Positions 1 to 15,100 of a stretch of DNA of 64,000 bases are shown piece by piece. Numbering within the stretch: the stretch's first letter is position 1; each line of letters begins with the position of its first letter. The stretch covers positions 1,418,029 through 1,482,028 of the forward strand of contig VYZI01000018.1 of NCBI GenBank assembly GCA_013397695.1. Direction: 5' to 3'. The translations under genes and the position numbers were made by a program. Source of the stretch: Centropus unirufus. Taxonomy: Eukaryota > Chordata > Aves > Cuculiformes > Centropidae. Under the pieces are notes generated by a model that saw only the letters and a program-made list of their open reading frames with translations, searched no databases and was not told where the DNA came from.

Positions 1-102
1 CTGAAGGTCTGGAATATGAGTTTAGAGTAATGGCAATCAATATGGCTGGAGTAGGCAAACCAAGTTTACCATCTGAACCAGTTGTAGCACTTGATCCTAT
101 TG
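1..102 (+). CDS. TTN: TTN exon T1 (partial): end of an FN3 domain
   Basis: The reading frame enters at base 3 and encodes the EGLEYEFRV end of an FN3 domain. The donor gtaagt follows at 103 and the exon ends in phase 1. It belongs to the first C-zone super-repeat in the window, which is incomplete. Confidence 0.93.
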
Positions 103-3100
103 GTAAGTCATCAGGAGAATACAAAGGAAAATTCTGAAATTTTAAATTACTTCTGTTTGGCCACTATTTTTTGGGTTTTCTTTTCTTCTAGATCCCCCTG
201 GGAAACCGGAAGTTATCAATGTAACTAGGAACTCGGTGACACTCATTTGGACAGAACCAAAATATGATGGCGGACATAAGTTAACTGGCTATATTGTTGA
301 AAAGCGTGATTTACCCTCAAAGACTTGGACAAAAGCTAATCATGTGAATGTTCCAGACTGTGCCTTTACTGTAACTGACCTCACGGAAGGCTCCAAATAT
401 GAATTTAGAATTAGAGCAAAGAACACTGCTGGAGCTATCAGTCCTCCGTCTGAACCCACAGAAACCATACTATGCAAGGATGAGTATGGTATGTGGATGG
501 CATTAAAAAAAATAGAATTCCATTTGAATAATTAATATCAAATTCCCTCTTTTTTCCTACATTCTTCTTATAACAATTATGGGGGTTTGTTTGTTTGTTC
601 TTACAGAGGCACCAAGCATTGTTATCGATCCTACCTTGAAGGAAGGTTTAACAGTAAAAGCAGGAGATACCATTACAGTGTCTGCTATAAGTATCCGTGG
701 CAAACCCCCTCCAACATCAGCATGGTCAAAAGCTGGAAAAGATTTCAGACCTTCAGAGCTTGTGCACATTGAAACCACACCAACTTCTTCTACTCTAACT
801 GTCAAGTACGCAGCCAGAAAAGATTCTGGAGAATACACAATCACTGCAACCAATCCTTTTGGCACTAAGCAGGAGAGCGTACATGTGAAAGTTTTAGATG
901 TTCCAGGACCTCCAGGGCCTATTGAGATTAGCAATGTCTCAGCAGAAAAAGCAACTCTTACATGGTCACCTCCTGCAGAAGATGGTGGATCACCAGTCAA
1001 ATCATACGTTCTTGAAAAGAGAGAAACAAGCCGACTGCTCTGGACACTAGTTGCTGAAAATATTGAAAGCTGTAGGCATGTTGTTAGCAAGCTCATTCAA
1101 GGAAATGAATATGTTTTCCGTGTCTCAGCAGTAAACCAATACGGCAAGGGTGAATCAGTACAATCAGAACCAGTTAAAATGGTGGATAGATTTGGTATGT
1201 AAAACAAGCCAAGATGTTCCACTGTATTTTTATTAATCTCTGAAGACTTGATTTTTTGTTTAACTGTACTTTTTTCTTCCTCATCAGGTCCCCCAGGCCC
1301 TCCTGGAAAACCAGAAGTAACAAATGTGACTAAAAATACTGTCACAGTTACCTGGAAAAGGCCAGTAGATGATGGTGGAAGTGAAATCACAGGTTACTAT
1401 GTGGAGCGAAGAGAAAAGAAAGGTTTAAGATGGGTCAGAGCAACAAAGAAACCTGTTTCAGATCTTAGATGCAAAGTTACTGGTCTCTTGGAAGGAAATG
1501 AATATGAATTCCGTGTCAGTGCAGAAAACAGAGCAGGAGTTGGACCACCAAGTGATGCTTCCAACTCAGTCCTGTGCAAGGATGCTGCATGTTAGTATCA
1601 TGCCTTTCCTTTTTTGGGGGTGGGTGGGCTGGATGTGGGGCACATTCAGACAGCATAAAGAGTGATTTCCTCTGTAATGTAATGTTTTATCTTTTCCTCG
1701 ATTTTCAGACCCACCAGGTCCACCTGCAAATCCAAGAGTGACAGATACTACAAAGACAAGTGCATCTTTAGCCTGGGGCAAGCCTCACTATGACGGTGGT
1801 CTTGAAATTATTGGCTATATAGTAGAGCATCAAAAGGAAGGAGAAGAAGAATGGGTAAAAGACACAACAGGGACTGCTTTAAGAATCACTCAGTTTGTTG
1901 TTGCTCATCTGCAGACAGGAGTCAAATACAATTTCAGAATCTCTGCCATGAATGCTGCAGGTGTCGGAGAACCAGCAATAATTCCAAATGTGGAAATCAA
2001 AGACCGGGAAGAGATTCCTGACTTTGAATTAGATGCTGAGCTAAGAAGAACACTTGTTGTTAGAGCTGGATTAACTATTCGGATTTTTGTACCAATTAAA
2101 GGGCGTCCAACCCCAGAAGTTACATGGACAAAAGATGACGTTTCACTCAAAGGACGTGCCAGTATTGAGAATACAGATTCTTTTACACTCTTGATTGTCA
2201 CAGAGTGCACCAGATATGATGCAGGAAAATATGTCATGACTCTTGAAAATGCTGCTGGTAAGAAGACTGGCTTTGTGAATGTAAAAGTCTTGGATACACC
2301 AGGTCCACCAATAAACCTTAAGCCTAGAGAAATAACCAAAGACAGCATCACCCTCCAATGGGATATGCCTCTGATAGATGGAGGTTCACGTATAACAAAC
2401 TACATTGTTGAGAAACGTGAATCAACTCGTAAAGCGTATTCAACGGTCACAACCAACTGTCAGAAGTGTTCCTTCAGGGTTCCTAATTTGTCTGAAGGTT
2501 GTGAATACTATTTCAGAGTGCTGGCTGAAAATGAGTATGGTATTGGTGAACCAGCTGAAACTGCAGAACCAGTAAGAGCTTCTGAGGCACCATCCCCACC
2601 TGAGAGCCTCAATATTATGGATGTAACACGGAACTCAGTTAGCCTGGCTTGGCCAAAGCCAGAACATGATGGTGGCAGCAAGATCACTGGGTACGTCATT
2701 GAAGCACAGAGAAAGGGAACCACCCAGTGGGCACACATCACCACTGTTAAAACCCTGGACTGCGTAGTAAAGAATCTAACTGAAAATGAAGAGTATACTT
2801 TCCAGGTTATGGCAGTTAACAGTGCTGGAAGAAGTGCCCCAAGAGAAAGCAGGCCAGTTATTATCAAGGAGCAAACAATGCTGCCAGAGTTTGACCTGCG
2901 TGGTATCTACCAGAAAACAGTAATTGCTAAAGCTGGTGACAATATCAAGATTGAAATCCCTGTGCTTGGTCGTCCGAGGCCTACTGTGACTTGGAAGAAA
3001 GAAGACCAGGTACTTAAGCAAACACAAAGGGTAAATTACGAAAACACTGCAACTGCAACCATACTAACCATCAATGAATGTAAACGAACTGATAGTGGTC

Positions 3101-6100
3101 AATATCCACTGACTGCTAAAAACATCGTTGGAGAAGTTAGTGAAGTAATCACAGTCCAGGTTCATGACATTCCTGGACCTCCTACTGGACCAATCAAATT
3201 TGATGAAATTTCATCTGACTTTCTGACATTCTCATGGGAGCCTCCTTTGAATGATGGTGGTGTACCAATAAGCAACTATGTTGTAGAAATGCGTCAAACT
3301 GACAGTACCACATGGACTGAACTGGCAACTACTGTGATACGCACTACATTCAAAGCCACTCGTCTTACTACTGGAGTTGAGTATCAGTTCCGTGTTAAAG
3401 CTCAAAATAGATATGGAATTGGCCCAGCCATTGCTTCAGAGTCTGTTGTTGCCAACTATCCATTTAAGGTACCTGGTCCTCCTGGCACTCCTCAGGTGAT
3501 CGCAGTCACCAAAGAAACCATGACCATTAGCTGGAATGAGCCTCTTACTGATGGTGGAAGCCCAATTCTGGGATATCATGTTGAAAGAAAAGAACGAAAT
3601 AGCATTCTTTGGCAGACTGTAAGTAAAATGCTGGTATCGGGCAATATCTTTAAATCAACTGGACTTACCGATGGCATTGCATATGAATTCCGTGTTATAG
3701 CAGAAAATCTGGCTGGGAAGAGCAAGCCAAGTAAACCATCTGAGCCTGTGTTTGCCCTAGACCCAATAGATCCACCTGGTAAGCCAATACCTCTGAACAT
3801 CACAAGACATGCCGTTACACTGAAGTGGACTAAACCAGAGTACAATGGAGGTTTTAAGATAACTGGCTACACTGTTGAAAAAAGAGATCTTCCCAATGGC
3901 CGTTGGCTGAAGGCTAATTTCAGTAATATACTAGAGACTGAATTTACTGTAAGTGGTTTGACAGAAGATGCTGCCTATGAATTCCGTGTGATTGCTAGGA
4001 ATGCTGGTGGGGCTGTTAGTCAGCCCTCTGAGCCATCTGATGCAATAACTTGTAGAGACGACATTGAAGCACCAAGAATTATGGTAGATGCTAAATACAA
4101 AGACGTCATAGTGCTGAAAGCAGGTGAAGTTTTCAGACTTGAAGCTGATGTTTCAGGTCGCCCTCCACCAACTATGACATGGACAAAAGCAGAAAAAGAA
4201 CTTGAAGACACAGCAAAATTAGAAATAAAAATAGCAGACTTCTCTACTGTTCTTATTAACAAAGATTCTTCAAGAAAAGATGGTGGTGCCTACACACTCA
4301 CTGCAACAAATCCTGGTGGCTTTGCCAAACATATCTTCAATGTCAAAGTTCTTGATAGACCTGGTCCCCCAGAAGGGCCTTTGGCTGTGTCTGAAGTCAC
4401 TGCAGAAAAATGCGTGCTGTCATGGCTACCTCCACTGGATGACGGAGGAGCAAAGATTGATCATTATGTGGTTGAAAAACGTGAAACCAGTAGATTGGCA
4501 TGGACAGCTGTAGCCACAGAAGTCCCATTAACTAAGCTGAAGGTTACTAAGCTATTGAAGGGCAATGAGTACGTTTTCCGTGTTATGGCTGTTAACAAAT
4601 ATGGAGTTGGTGAGCCTCTGGAATCAGAACCCATTCTTGCAGTAAATCCATACGTGCCACCTGATCCACCTAAAACACCTGAAGTTACAGCAATTACAAA
4701 AGATTCTATGATTGTCTGCTGGGGCCATCCTGATTCTGACGGTGGCAGCCCAATTACTAACTATATTGTGGAACGTCGAGACAGGGCTGGCCTACGGTGG
4801 GTGAAATGTAACAAACGGGTTGTTACTGACTTACGTTATAAAGTGTCTGGACTGACAGAAGGTCATGAATATGAATACAGAGTCATGGCTGAAAATGCTG
4901 CTGGAGTCAGTGAGCCGAGCCCAGCCAGTCCATTCTACAAAGCTTGTGATACTGTATTTAAGCCTGGCCCCCCAGGTAATCCTCGTGTCTTGGATAGCAG
5001 CAAGTCTTCAATTACAATAGCGTGGAACAAACCCATATATGATGGTGGTTCAGAGATTACAGGTTACATGGTTGAGATCGCACTACCCGAAGAAGATGAG
5101 TGGAAGATTGTAACTCCACCAGTAGGTCTAAAGGCCACTTCTTTTACAATCACTGACCTGAAAGAAAATCAAGAGTATAAAATACGGATATATGCTATGA
5201 ACTCTGAAGGTCTCGGAGAACCTGCTCTTGTTCCTGGAACTCCAAAAGCTGAAGAAAGAATGCTACCTCCAGAGATTGAGCTTGACGCAGAACTACGTAA
5301 AGTTGTCACTATTAGAGCCTGCTGTACCCTACGGCTCTTTGTCCCAATTAAAGGAAGACCAGCACCTGAAGTAAAATGGACAAGAGAACATGGGGAATCT
5401 CTGGATAGAGCAAGCATTGAGTCAACAAGCTCTTATACTCTACTTATCGTTGAAAATGTAAATAGATTTGATAGTGGCAAATACATACTTACAATTGAAA
5501 ACAGCTCAGGTAGTAAGTCAGCATTTGTGAATGTCAGAGTTCTCGATACTCCAGGGGCACCTCAAGATTTGAAAATAAAGGAAGTTACAAAATCATCAGT
5601 GACACTTACATGGGAGCCTCCTCTCATAGATGGTGGCTCTAAAATAAAGAATTACATTGTTGAAAAGCGCGAGTCAACGAGAAAAGCTTACTCAACTGTT
5701 AATGCCAATTGCCACAAGACCACCTGGAAAGTTGATTCACTGCAAGAAGGCTGCAACTACTACTTCAGAGTCCTAGCTGAAAATGAGTATGGAATAGGCC
5801 TTCCAGTTGAAACTTCAGAATCTGTAAAGGTGTCAGAAAGACCACTTCCACCAGGAAAAATAACTTTGTTGGATGTGACAAGAAATAGTGTGTCCTTATC
5901 TTGGGAAAAACCTGAACATGATGGTGGTAGCCGAATTCTGGGCTACATTGTAGAAATGCAAAGCAAAGGCAGCGACAAGTGGTCGACTTGTGCTACAGTA
6001 AAAGTTACTGAAGCTACTATCACAGGATTGATCCAAGGTGAAGAATACACCTTCCGTGTTTCGGCTCAGAATGAGAAAGGTATCAGTGATCCTCGCCAGC

Positions 6101-9100
6101 TGGGTATACCGGTTATTGCAAAAGATCTTGTGATTCCACCAGCTTTCAAACTGCTGTTTACCACTTTCAGTGTTCTGGCAGGAGAAGATTTAAAGGTGGA
6201 TGTTCCTTTTGTTGGTCGACCCAAACCAGCAGTGCTTTGGCATAAAGACAATGTGGCCTTAAAGCAGACTACAAGAGTAAATGCAGAAAGTTCAGAAAAT
6301 AACACAGTATTAACAATAAAAGAAGCGTGCAGAGAAGATGTGGGGACATATTTAGTTAAACTTACAAACTCTGCAGGTGAAGCAACTGAGACTCTAAGTG
6401 TTGTTGTCCTTGACAAACCAGGACCTCCAACTGGACCAGTAAAAGTAGATGAAGTAACAGCAGATAGTATTACCATTTCCTGGGAACCACCCACGTATGA
6501 CGGCGGTAGCTCTATCAATAATTACATTGTAGAAAAAAGAGACACTTCCACCACCACTTGGCAGATTGTGTCAGCTACTGTGGCAAGAACAACTCTAAAA
6601 GCATGTCGATTAAAGACTGGCTGCGAGTATCAGTTCAGAATCGCAGCTGAGAACAGATACGGGAAGAGTACCTATCTCACTTCAGAATCAATCGTAGCTC
6701 AATACCCATTTAAAGTCCCCGGTCCACCTGGAACACCTTTTGTAACAAATGTCTCAAAAGACAGCATGGTGGTACAATGGAACGAACCAGTCAATGATGG
6801 TGGTAGCAAGATCATTGGATATCACTTGGAGCGCAAAGAAAGAAACAGCATTCTGTGGGTTAAACTGAATAAAACACCTATCCCAGATACCAAATTTAAG
6901 ACCACTGGCCTTGAGGAAGGTCTTGAATATGAATTCAGAGTTTATGCAGAAAACATAGTGGGCATTGGCAAGTCAAGTAAAGCATCTGAATGCTATACTG
7001 CACATGACCCATGTGACCCTCCAGGTCGTCCAGAACCTATAATTGTCACAAGAAGCTCAGTAACACTTCAGTGGAAGAAACCTGTATACGATGGAGGAAG
7101 TAAGATCACAGGTTATATTGTTGAAAAGAAGGAGCTACCTGATGGTCGTTGGATGAAAGCAAGCTTTACAAACGTCATTGATACCCAGTTTGAAGTAACT
7201 GGTCTAGTTGAAAACCAGAGGTATGAGTTCCGTGTTATAGCACGAAATGCTGCTGGTGTTTTCAGTGAACCCTCTGAGAGCTCAGGGGCCATTACAGCAA
7301 GAGATGAAGTAGAACCTCCTCATATAAGTATGGATCCAAAATACAAAGATACTATTGTAGTCCATGCTGGCGAGTCATTTAAGCTTGATGCTGATGTTCA
7401 TGGCAAACCAATACCATCCATTCAGTGGTTAAAAGGTGATCGGGAGCTGACAAACACTGCTCGTATGGAAATAAAGAGTACCAACTTTGCAACAAGCCTT
7501 AGTGTGAAGGAAGCCATTCGAGTTGACAGTGGGCAGTATATACTACTGGCAAAAAATGTTGCAGGCGAAAAGAAAGTTCCTGTTAATGTCAAAGTTCTGG
7601 ACATACCTGGACCACCAGAAGGACCAGTTGAGATTACAGGTGTTACTGCTGAAAAATGCATGCTGTCATGGAAACCTCCGCTACAAGATGGTGGTAGTGA
7701 TATTTCACACTATGTTGTAGAAAAAAGGGAAACCAGTCGCTTGGTGTGGACAGTCGTTGATTCAAACGTGCAAACCCTGAATTGCAAAGTTACAAAACTT
7801 TTAGAAGGAAATGAGTATGTTTTCCGCATCATGGCAGTAAATAAATATGGCATTGGTGAACCTCTTGAGTCTGAGCCAGTACTCGCAAAGAACCCATTTG
7901 TAGTGCCACTTCCACCGAAGGCACCAGAAGTCACAGCCATTACCAAGGATTCTATGATAGTTGTGTGGGAAAGGCCAGCCTCAGATGGTGGTAGTGAAAT
8001 CCTAGGCTATGTCCTTGAAAAACGAGATAAGGAAGGTATTCGCTGGACAAGATGTAACAAGCGCCTGATAAGTGAACTGCGGTACAGAGTGACTGGACTT
8101 ATAGAAAATCATGACTATGAGTACAGAGTTTCAGCTGAAAACGCTGCTGGTCTTAGTGAACCAAGCCCTCCTTCAACTTACTACAAAGCATGTGATCCTA
8201 TTTACAAGCCAGGTCCACCAAACAATCCTAAAGTTGTGGATGTTACAAGATCATCAGTTTTCCTTTCCTGGGGCAAACCTATCTATGATGGTGGCTCTGA
8301 AATCCAGGGATACATAGTGGAAAAATGTGATGTAAGTGATGGTGAATGGGCAATTTGTACCCCTCCAACTGGAATTAAGAATACTCACATGGAAATAGAA
8401 AAATTAGTGGAAAAACATGAATACAAATTCCGCATATGTGCAGTTAATAAAGCAGGAGTTGGAGAACATGCAGATGTTCCTGGTTCTGTTATCGTGGAAG
8501 AAAAGATGGAGGCACCAGACCTTGACCTTGACATGGAATTAAGGAAGATTGTAAATGTGAGGGCAGGAGGTTCCTTACGACTGTTTGTCCCCATCAGAGG
8601 TCGTCCAACACCTGAAGTAAAATGGGGTAAAATGGATGGTGAGATCAGGGAAGCAGCTATTATTGATACCACCAGCAGCTTCACCTCCCTTGTTCTAGAC
8701 AATGTTAACAGATTCGATACTGGAAAGTATACTCTGACGTTGGAAAACAGCAGTGGAACAAAGTCTGCTTTTGTCAGTGTAAGAGTACTGGATACCCCAA
8801 GTGCACCTGTTAATCTAAAAATCAGAGAGATCACTAAAGACTCTGTTTCACTTTCATGGGAGCCTCCTCTCTTGGATGGTGGAGCAAAAATAAAGAATTA
8901 CATTATTGAAAAGCGTGAAGCAACAAGAAAGGCATATGCAGCTGTTGTAACAAACTGCCACAAGACTTCATGGAAAGTAGACCAACTTCAGGAGGGCTGC
9001 TACTACTTCTTTAGAATCTCTGCTGAGAATGAATATGGAATTGGCCTCCCTGCAGAAACCAGTGATCCAATTAAAGTTGCTGAAGTTCCACAACCTCCTG

Positions 9101-12100
9101 GGAAAATAACAGTGGATGATGTCACAAGAAACAGTGTCTCTCTAAGCTGGGCAAAACCTGAACATGATGGTGGCAGCAAAATCATACAGTACATTGTTGA
9201 AATGCAAGCAAAAGGTAGTGAGAAGTGGTCAGAGTGTGCCCGTGTAAAAACACTTGAAGCAGTAATTACAAACCTAACTCAAGGGGAAGAATATCTTTTT
9301 AGAGTAATGGCAGTAAATGAAAAGGGTAAGAGTGATCCTAGAGCACTTGCAGTTCCAATAGTTGCCAAAGACCTGGTTATTGAACCTGATGTAAGGCCTG
9401 CTTTTCACAGTTATAGTATCCAAGTGGGACAAGATCTGAAAGTAGAAGTACCAATCTCAGGTCGACCTAAACCAACTGTTACCTGGGTAAAAGATGGCCA
9501 ACCATTAAGGCAGACAACAAGAGTCAATGTCAGTGATTCAACTGATCTCACTGTATTGAATATTAAAGAAACTAGCAAAGAGGACAGTGGCACCTATGAA
9601 ATCACTGTGGCTAATGTTGTTGGGCAAAAGTCTGCCTCTGTTGAAATTATAACTCTAGACAAACCTGACCCTCCTGTAGGACCTGTGAAATTTGATGAAA
9701 TAAGTGCAGAAAGTATTACGCTATCATGGAATCCTCCGGCATACACAGGCGGCTGCCAAATCACCAACTACGTTGTTCACAAGCGAGATACAACAACCAC
9801 TGTATGGGAAACAGTCTCAGCTACTGTTGCAAGAACTACACTGAAGGTGACTAAATTGAAAACTGGTTCAGAATACCAGTTCAGAATATTTGCTGAGAAC
9901 AGATATGGACAGAGCTTTGCATTGGAGTCTGCGCCAGTTGTAGCTCAGTACCCCTACAAGGAACCAGGACCTCCTGGCACACCATTTGTGACAATGGTTA
10001 CAAAAGACTCCATGGTTGTACAATGGCATGAACCAATAAATGATGGTGGCAGTAGAGTACTAGGCTATCATCTTGAGAGAAAGGAGAAAAACAGCATTTT
10101 ATGGGCTAAAGTGAACAAGACTATTATACAGGACACAAGTTTTAAGACAACTAACCTTGAAGAAGGAATTGAATATGAATTTCGAGTTTCTGCAGAAAAT
10201 ATTGTTGGTATAGGCAAAACAAGTAAAGTTTCTGAGTGCTATGTTGCTCGTGACCCATGTGATCCTCCAGGTCGGCCAGAAGCTATAATAATAAAAAGAA
10301 GTTCTATTACTCTACAGTGGACCAAACCAGAATATGATGGTGGAAGTAAGATTATTGGTTATATTGTAGAGAAACGTGACTTACCAGATGGTCGCTGGAT
10401 GAAAGCTAGCTTCACAAATATCATTGAAACTCAGTTCACTGTAACAGGGCTTACTGAAGACCAAAGATATGAATTTAGAGTAATTGCAAAGAATGCTGCA
10501 GGTGCAATAAGCAAACCTTCTGACAGTACAGGACCAATAACTGCAAGAGATGAAGTTGAACTTCCACGAATTTCAATGGATCCAAAGTACAAAGACACGA
10601 TAGTTGTGAATGCTGGTGAAACATTCAGGCTTGAGGCTGATGTTCATGGAAAGCCACTACCAACCATTAAGTGGTACAAAGGAGATAAAGAGCTTGAGGA
10701 AACTGCTAGATATGAAATAAAGAACACAGATTTCAGCGCATTAATAATTGTGAAAGATGCTATTAGAGTTGATGGTGGACAGTACATTTTAGAAGCCTCT
10801 AATGTTGCAGGAACAAAGACGGTACCAGTAAACGTAAAAGTCCTGGACAGGCCAGGACCTCCAGAGGGTCCAGTTCAAGTGACAGGAGTTACAGCTGAAA
10901 AATGTTCATTGGCATGGGCTCCTCCTCTTCATGATGGTGGCAGCGATATTTCTCATTACATTGTAGAGAAGAGAGAAACTAGTCGCCTAGCATGGACTAT
11001 TGTCGCTTCGGAGGTTATACCTACAATGCTGAAAGTAACAAAACTCTTGGAAGGAAATGAATATGTTTTCCGTATTATGGCAGTTAACAAGTATGGAGTT
11101 GGTGAGCCATTAGAATCTGCGCCAGTAATGATGAAAAATCCATTTGTGGTTCCTGGACCGCCAAAGGCCTTGGAAATTACCAACATCACAAAGGACTCTA
11201 TGACTGTCTGCTGGAACCGGCCAGATAGTGATGGAGGTAGTGAAATTATAGGCTACATTGTAGAAAAAAGAGACCGAGCAGGCATCAGATGGATAAAATG
11301 CAATAAACGTCGAATTACAGATTTGCGATTAAGAGTTACAGGATTAACAGAGGATCATGAATATGAATTCAGAGTTTCTGCTGAAAATGCTGCTGGAGTG
11401 GGTGAACCAAGCCAAGTTTCTCCTTACTTTAAGGCTTGTGACCCCATGTTCAAGCCTGGCCCACCTACAAATGTCCATGTTGTGGATACCACCAAAAGTT
11501 CAATTACCCTTGGTTGGAGTAAACCTATTTATGATGGGGGATGTGAAATCCAGGGATACCTTGTAGAAATTTGTAAGGCAGATGAAGATGAATGGTCACT
11601 TGTTACTCCACAGACAGGTTTACGTGTCACTCGATTTGAAATCAAAAAGCTTATTGAGCATCAAGAATACAAACTAAGAGTGTGTGCCCTCAACAAGATT
11701 GGCGTAGGAGAGGCTGCATCTGTTCCTGGCACTATTAAACCAGAGGACAAACTTGAAGCCCCAGAACTTGATATTGATTCAGAGCTAAGGAAAGGCATAG
11801 TGGTTAGAGCTGGTGGATCTGCTAGGATTCACATACCATTCAGGGGACGACCAACACCTGACATCACATGGTCCCGAGAAGAAGGTGAATTCACAGAAAA
11901 AGTTCAGATTGATAAAGGCATAAACTACACACAACTTTCCATTGACAACTGTGATAGAAATGATGCTGGAAAGTATGTTCTTAGGTTGGAGAACAGCAGT
12001 GGTTCTAAATCTGCGTTTGTTACACTAAAAGTGTTGGACACCCCAGGACCACCACATAACTTAGTGGTAAAGGATGTAAAGAAGGATTCTGCTGTATTAT

Positions 12101-15100
12101 CCTGGGAACCACCTATTATAGACGGTGGTGCAAAGGTGAAGAACTATGTAATAGACAAGCGTGAGTCAACCAGGAAGGCATTTGCAAATGTAAGTTCTAA
12201 GTGTGGCAAGACAAGTTTTAAAGTGGAAAATCTTACAGAAGGAGCAATTTATTACTTCAGAGTTATGGCTGAAAATGAATTTGGAATTGGCGTTCCAGCT
12301 GAAACCACGGATGCTGTCAAAGCCTCAGAGCCACCCCTGCCTCCTGGGAAAGTAACACTCACTGATGTGACTCAGAGAAGTGCATCGCTTACATGGGAAA
12401 AACCTGAACATGATGGAGGAAGCAGAATTTTGGGATACATTGTTGAAATGCTGCCTAAAGGAACAGAAAAATGGAGTGTTGTTAGTGAGACTAAAACATG
12501 CAATGCAGTTGTTTCTGGTTTGAGTCCAGGACAGGAATATCAATTTCATGTGATTGCCTATAATGAAAAAGGCAAAAGTGATCCCAGAGCACTTGGGGTT
12601 CCTGTGATAGCTAAAGACGTGACTATTGAGCCAAGTTTCAAACTCATGTTTAATACATACAGTGTACAGGCTGGAGAAGACCTGAAGGTGGAAGTACCAT
12701 TTATAGGAAGACCCAAACCTACTATTTCTTGGACAAAAGATGACCAGCCGCTGAAACAGACAACCAGATTACATATTCAGGATACGTCAACCTCAACTAT
12801 TTTAAACATTAAGGAAAGCAACAAGGAAGACTTCGGTAAATATACAGTAACAGCAACAAACACAGCAGGTACAGCAACAGAGCACCTGAGCATAATTGTA
12901 CTGGAAAAGCCTGGCCCACCACGAGGACCAGTCCGCTTCGATGAAATTAGTGCAGACTTCGTTATTTTGTCATGGGATCCACCTGATTATACTGGTGGCT
13001 GTCAGATAAGTAACTATATAGTAGAAAAGCGTGATACAAGCACTACCACGTGGACCATTGTGTCAGCAACTGTAGCAAGAACAACTATTAAAGCAACAAA
13101 GCTTAAAACAGGTTCTGAATACCAGTTCAGGATTTCTGCTGAAAACAGATACGGGAAGAGCTCTCCTTTGGATTCTAAACCGGTTGTTGTGCAATACCCC
13201 TACAAGGTGCCTGGACCACCTGGAACCCCATTTGTTACAGAAGCTTCCAAGGACCACATGATTGTAGAATGGCATGAACCAGTTAATGATGGAGGAAGCA
13301 AAGTTCTTGGCTACCATCTTGAACGCAAAGATAAGAACAGCATTCTTTGGACAAAACAGAACAAGTCACTCATTGCAGACACCAAATATAAAACAGATGG
13401 CCTTGAAGAAGGTCTTGAATATGAGTTCAGAGTTTCTGCTGAAAACATTGTTGGCATTGGCAAAGTCAGCAAAGTATCAGAATTGTATGTAGCTCGAGAT
13501 CCTTGTGACCCCCCTGGCCGCCCAGAAGCCATTGTTGTTACAAGAAATAATATCACACTGAAGTGGAAGAAACCAGAATATGATGGTGGGAGCAAAATAA
13601 CTGGATATATTGTAGAAAAGAAAGAACTACCAGATGGTCGCTGGATGAAAGCCAGCTTTACAAACGTGTTGGAAACAGAATTTACAGTAAGCGGTCTTGT
13701 TGAAGATCAACGATACGAATTTAGAGTAATTGCAAGAAATGCAGCAGGTTGCTTGAGTGAACCATCCGAAAGCACAGGGCCCATTACCGCCAGAGATGAA
13801 ATAGAGGCACCAAGCGCTTCACTGGATCCTAAATATAAAGATGTTATTGTTGTTCATGCTGGAGAAACCTTTGTTCTTGAGGCTGATATCCACGGCAAGC
13901 CTATTCCGGACATTACATGGTCAAAAGATGGTAAAGATCTTGAAGAAGCAACTGCAAGAATGGAAATTAAATCTACCATTCAGAAAACAACTCTTATTGT
14001 CAAAGACTGTATAAGAGTAGATGGAGGTCACTATACTCTTAACCTCAGAAATGTCGGTGGTACAAAATCTATACCAATCACCGTAAAAGTGCTAGACAGA
14101 CCAGGACCTCCAGAAGGACCTTTAAAGGTTACAGGTGTCACTGCAGAAAAATGTTACTTGGCATGGGCTCCGCCTTTACATGATGGTGGTTCTAATATAT
14201 CACATTACATTATTGAGAAGAGAGAGACAAGTAGGCTTTCATGGACACAAGTGGCAACAGATGTGCAGGCTCTTAACCACAAAGTAACCAGACTCCTTGC
14301 TGGCAATGAGTACATTTTCCGTGTGATGGCAGTGAACAAATACGGAACTGGAGAACCGTTGGAATCTGATCCAGTTGTGGCTCGTAATCCATATAAACCC
14401 CCAGGTCCTCCTTCAACACCGGAAGTTTCAGCAATCACAAAAGATTCTATGGTAGTAACATGGGGTCGCCCAGAAGACAATGGGGGTGCTGAAATTGAAG
14501 GTTATATACTTGAAAAACGAGACAAAGATGGTATCCGGTGGACCAAATGCAATAAGAAAAGGCTGATGGACTTGCGATTCAGAGTAACAGGCCTTACCGA
14601 TGGGCATTTCTATGAATTTAGGGTTTCTGCTGAAAATGCTGCAGGGGTTGGGGAACCCAGTGAGCCATCTGTTTTCTACCGTGCTTGTGATGTATTATAT
14701 CCACCAGGTCCACCGAGCAATCCAAAGGTTACAGACACTTCTAGGTCATCAGTTTCCCTTGCCTGGAGTAAGCCCATTTATGATGGTGGTGCTCCAGTTA
14801 AAGGGTACGTAGTAGAAGTAAAAGAAGCTGCTGCTGATGAATGGACTACCTGCACCCCACCAACAGGCCTACAAGCAAAACAGTTCACTGTAACAAAACT
14901 TAAAGAGAACCAGGAGTACAACTTCCGCATCTGCGCCATCAACTCAGAAGGAGTAGGAGAACCTGCTACTATACCTGGTACAGTCATAGCAGCAGATAAG
15001 ATTGAACCTCCTGAAATTGAACTTGATGCAGATCTCAGAAAAGTAGTGACTGTACGTGCTAGTGGTACATTACGCCTCTTTGTCACCATCAAAGGAAGAC

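Noticed and set aside
1738..1740. ATG at 1738 as a gene start
   Set aside because: It is an internal Met ten codons into a domain whose start is encoded upstream and spliced from T4; the frame continues on both sides.
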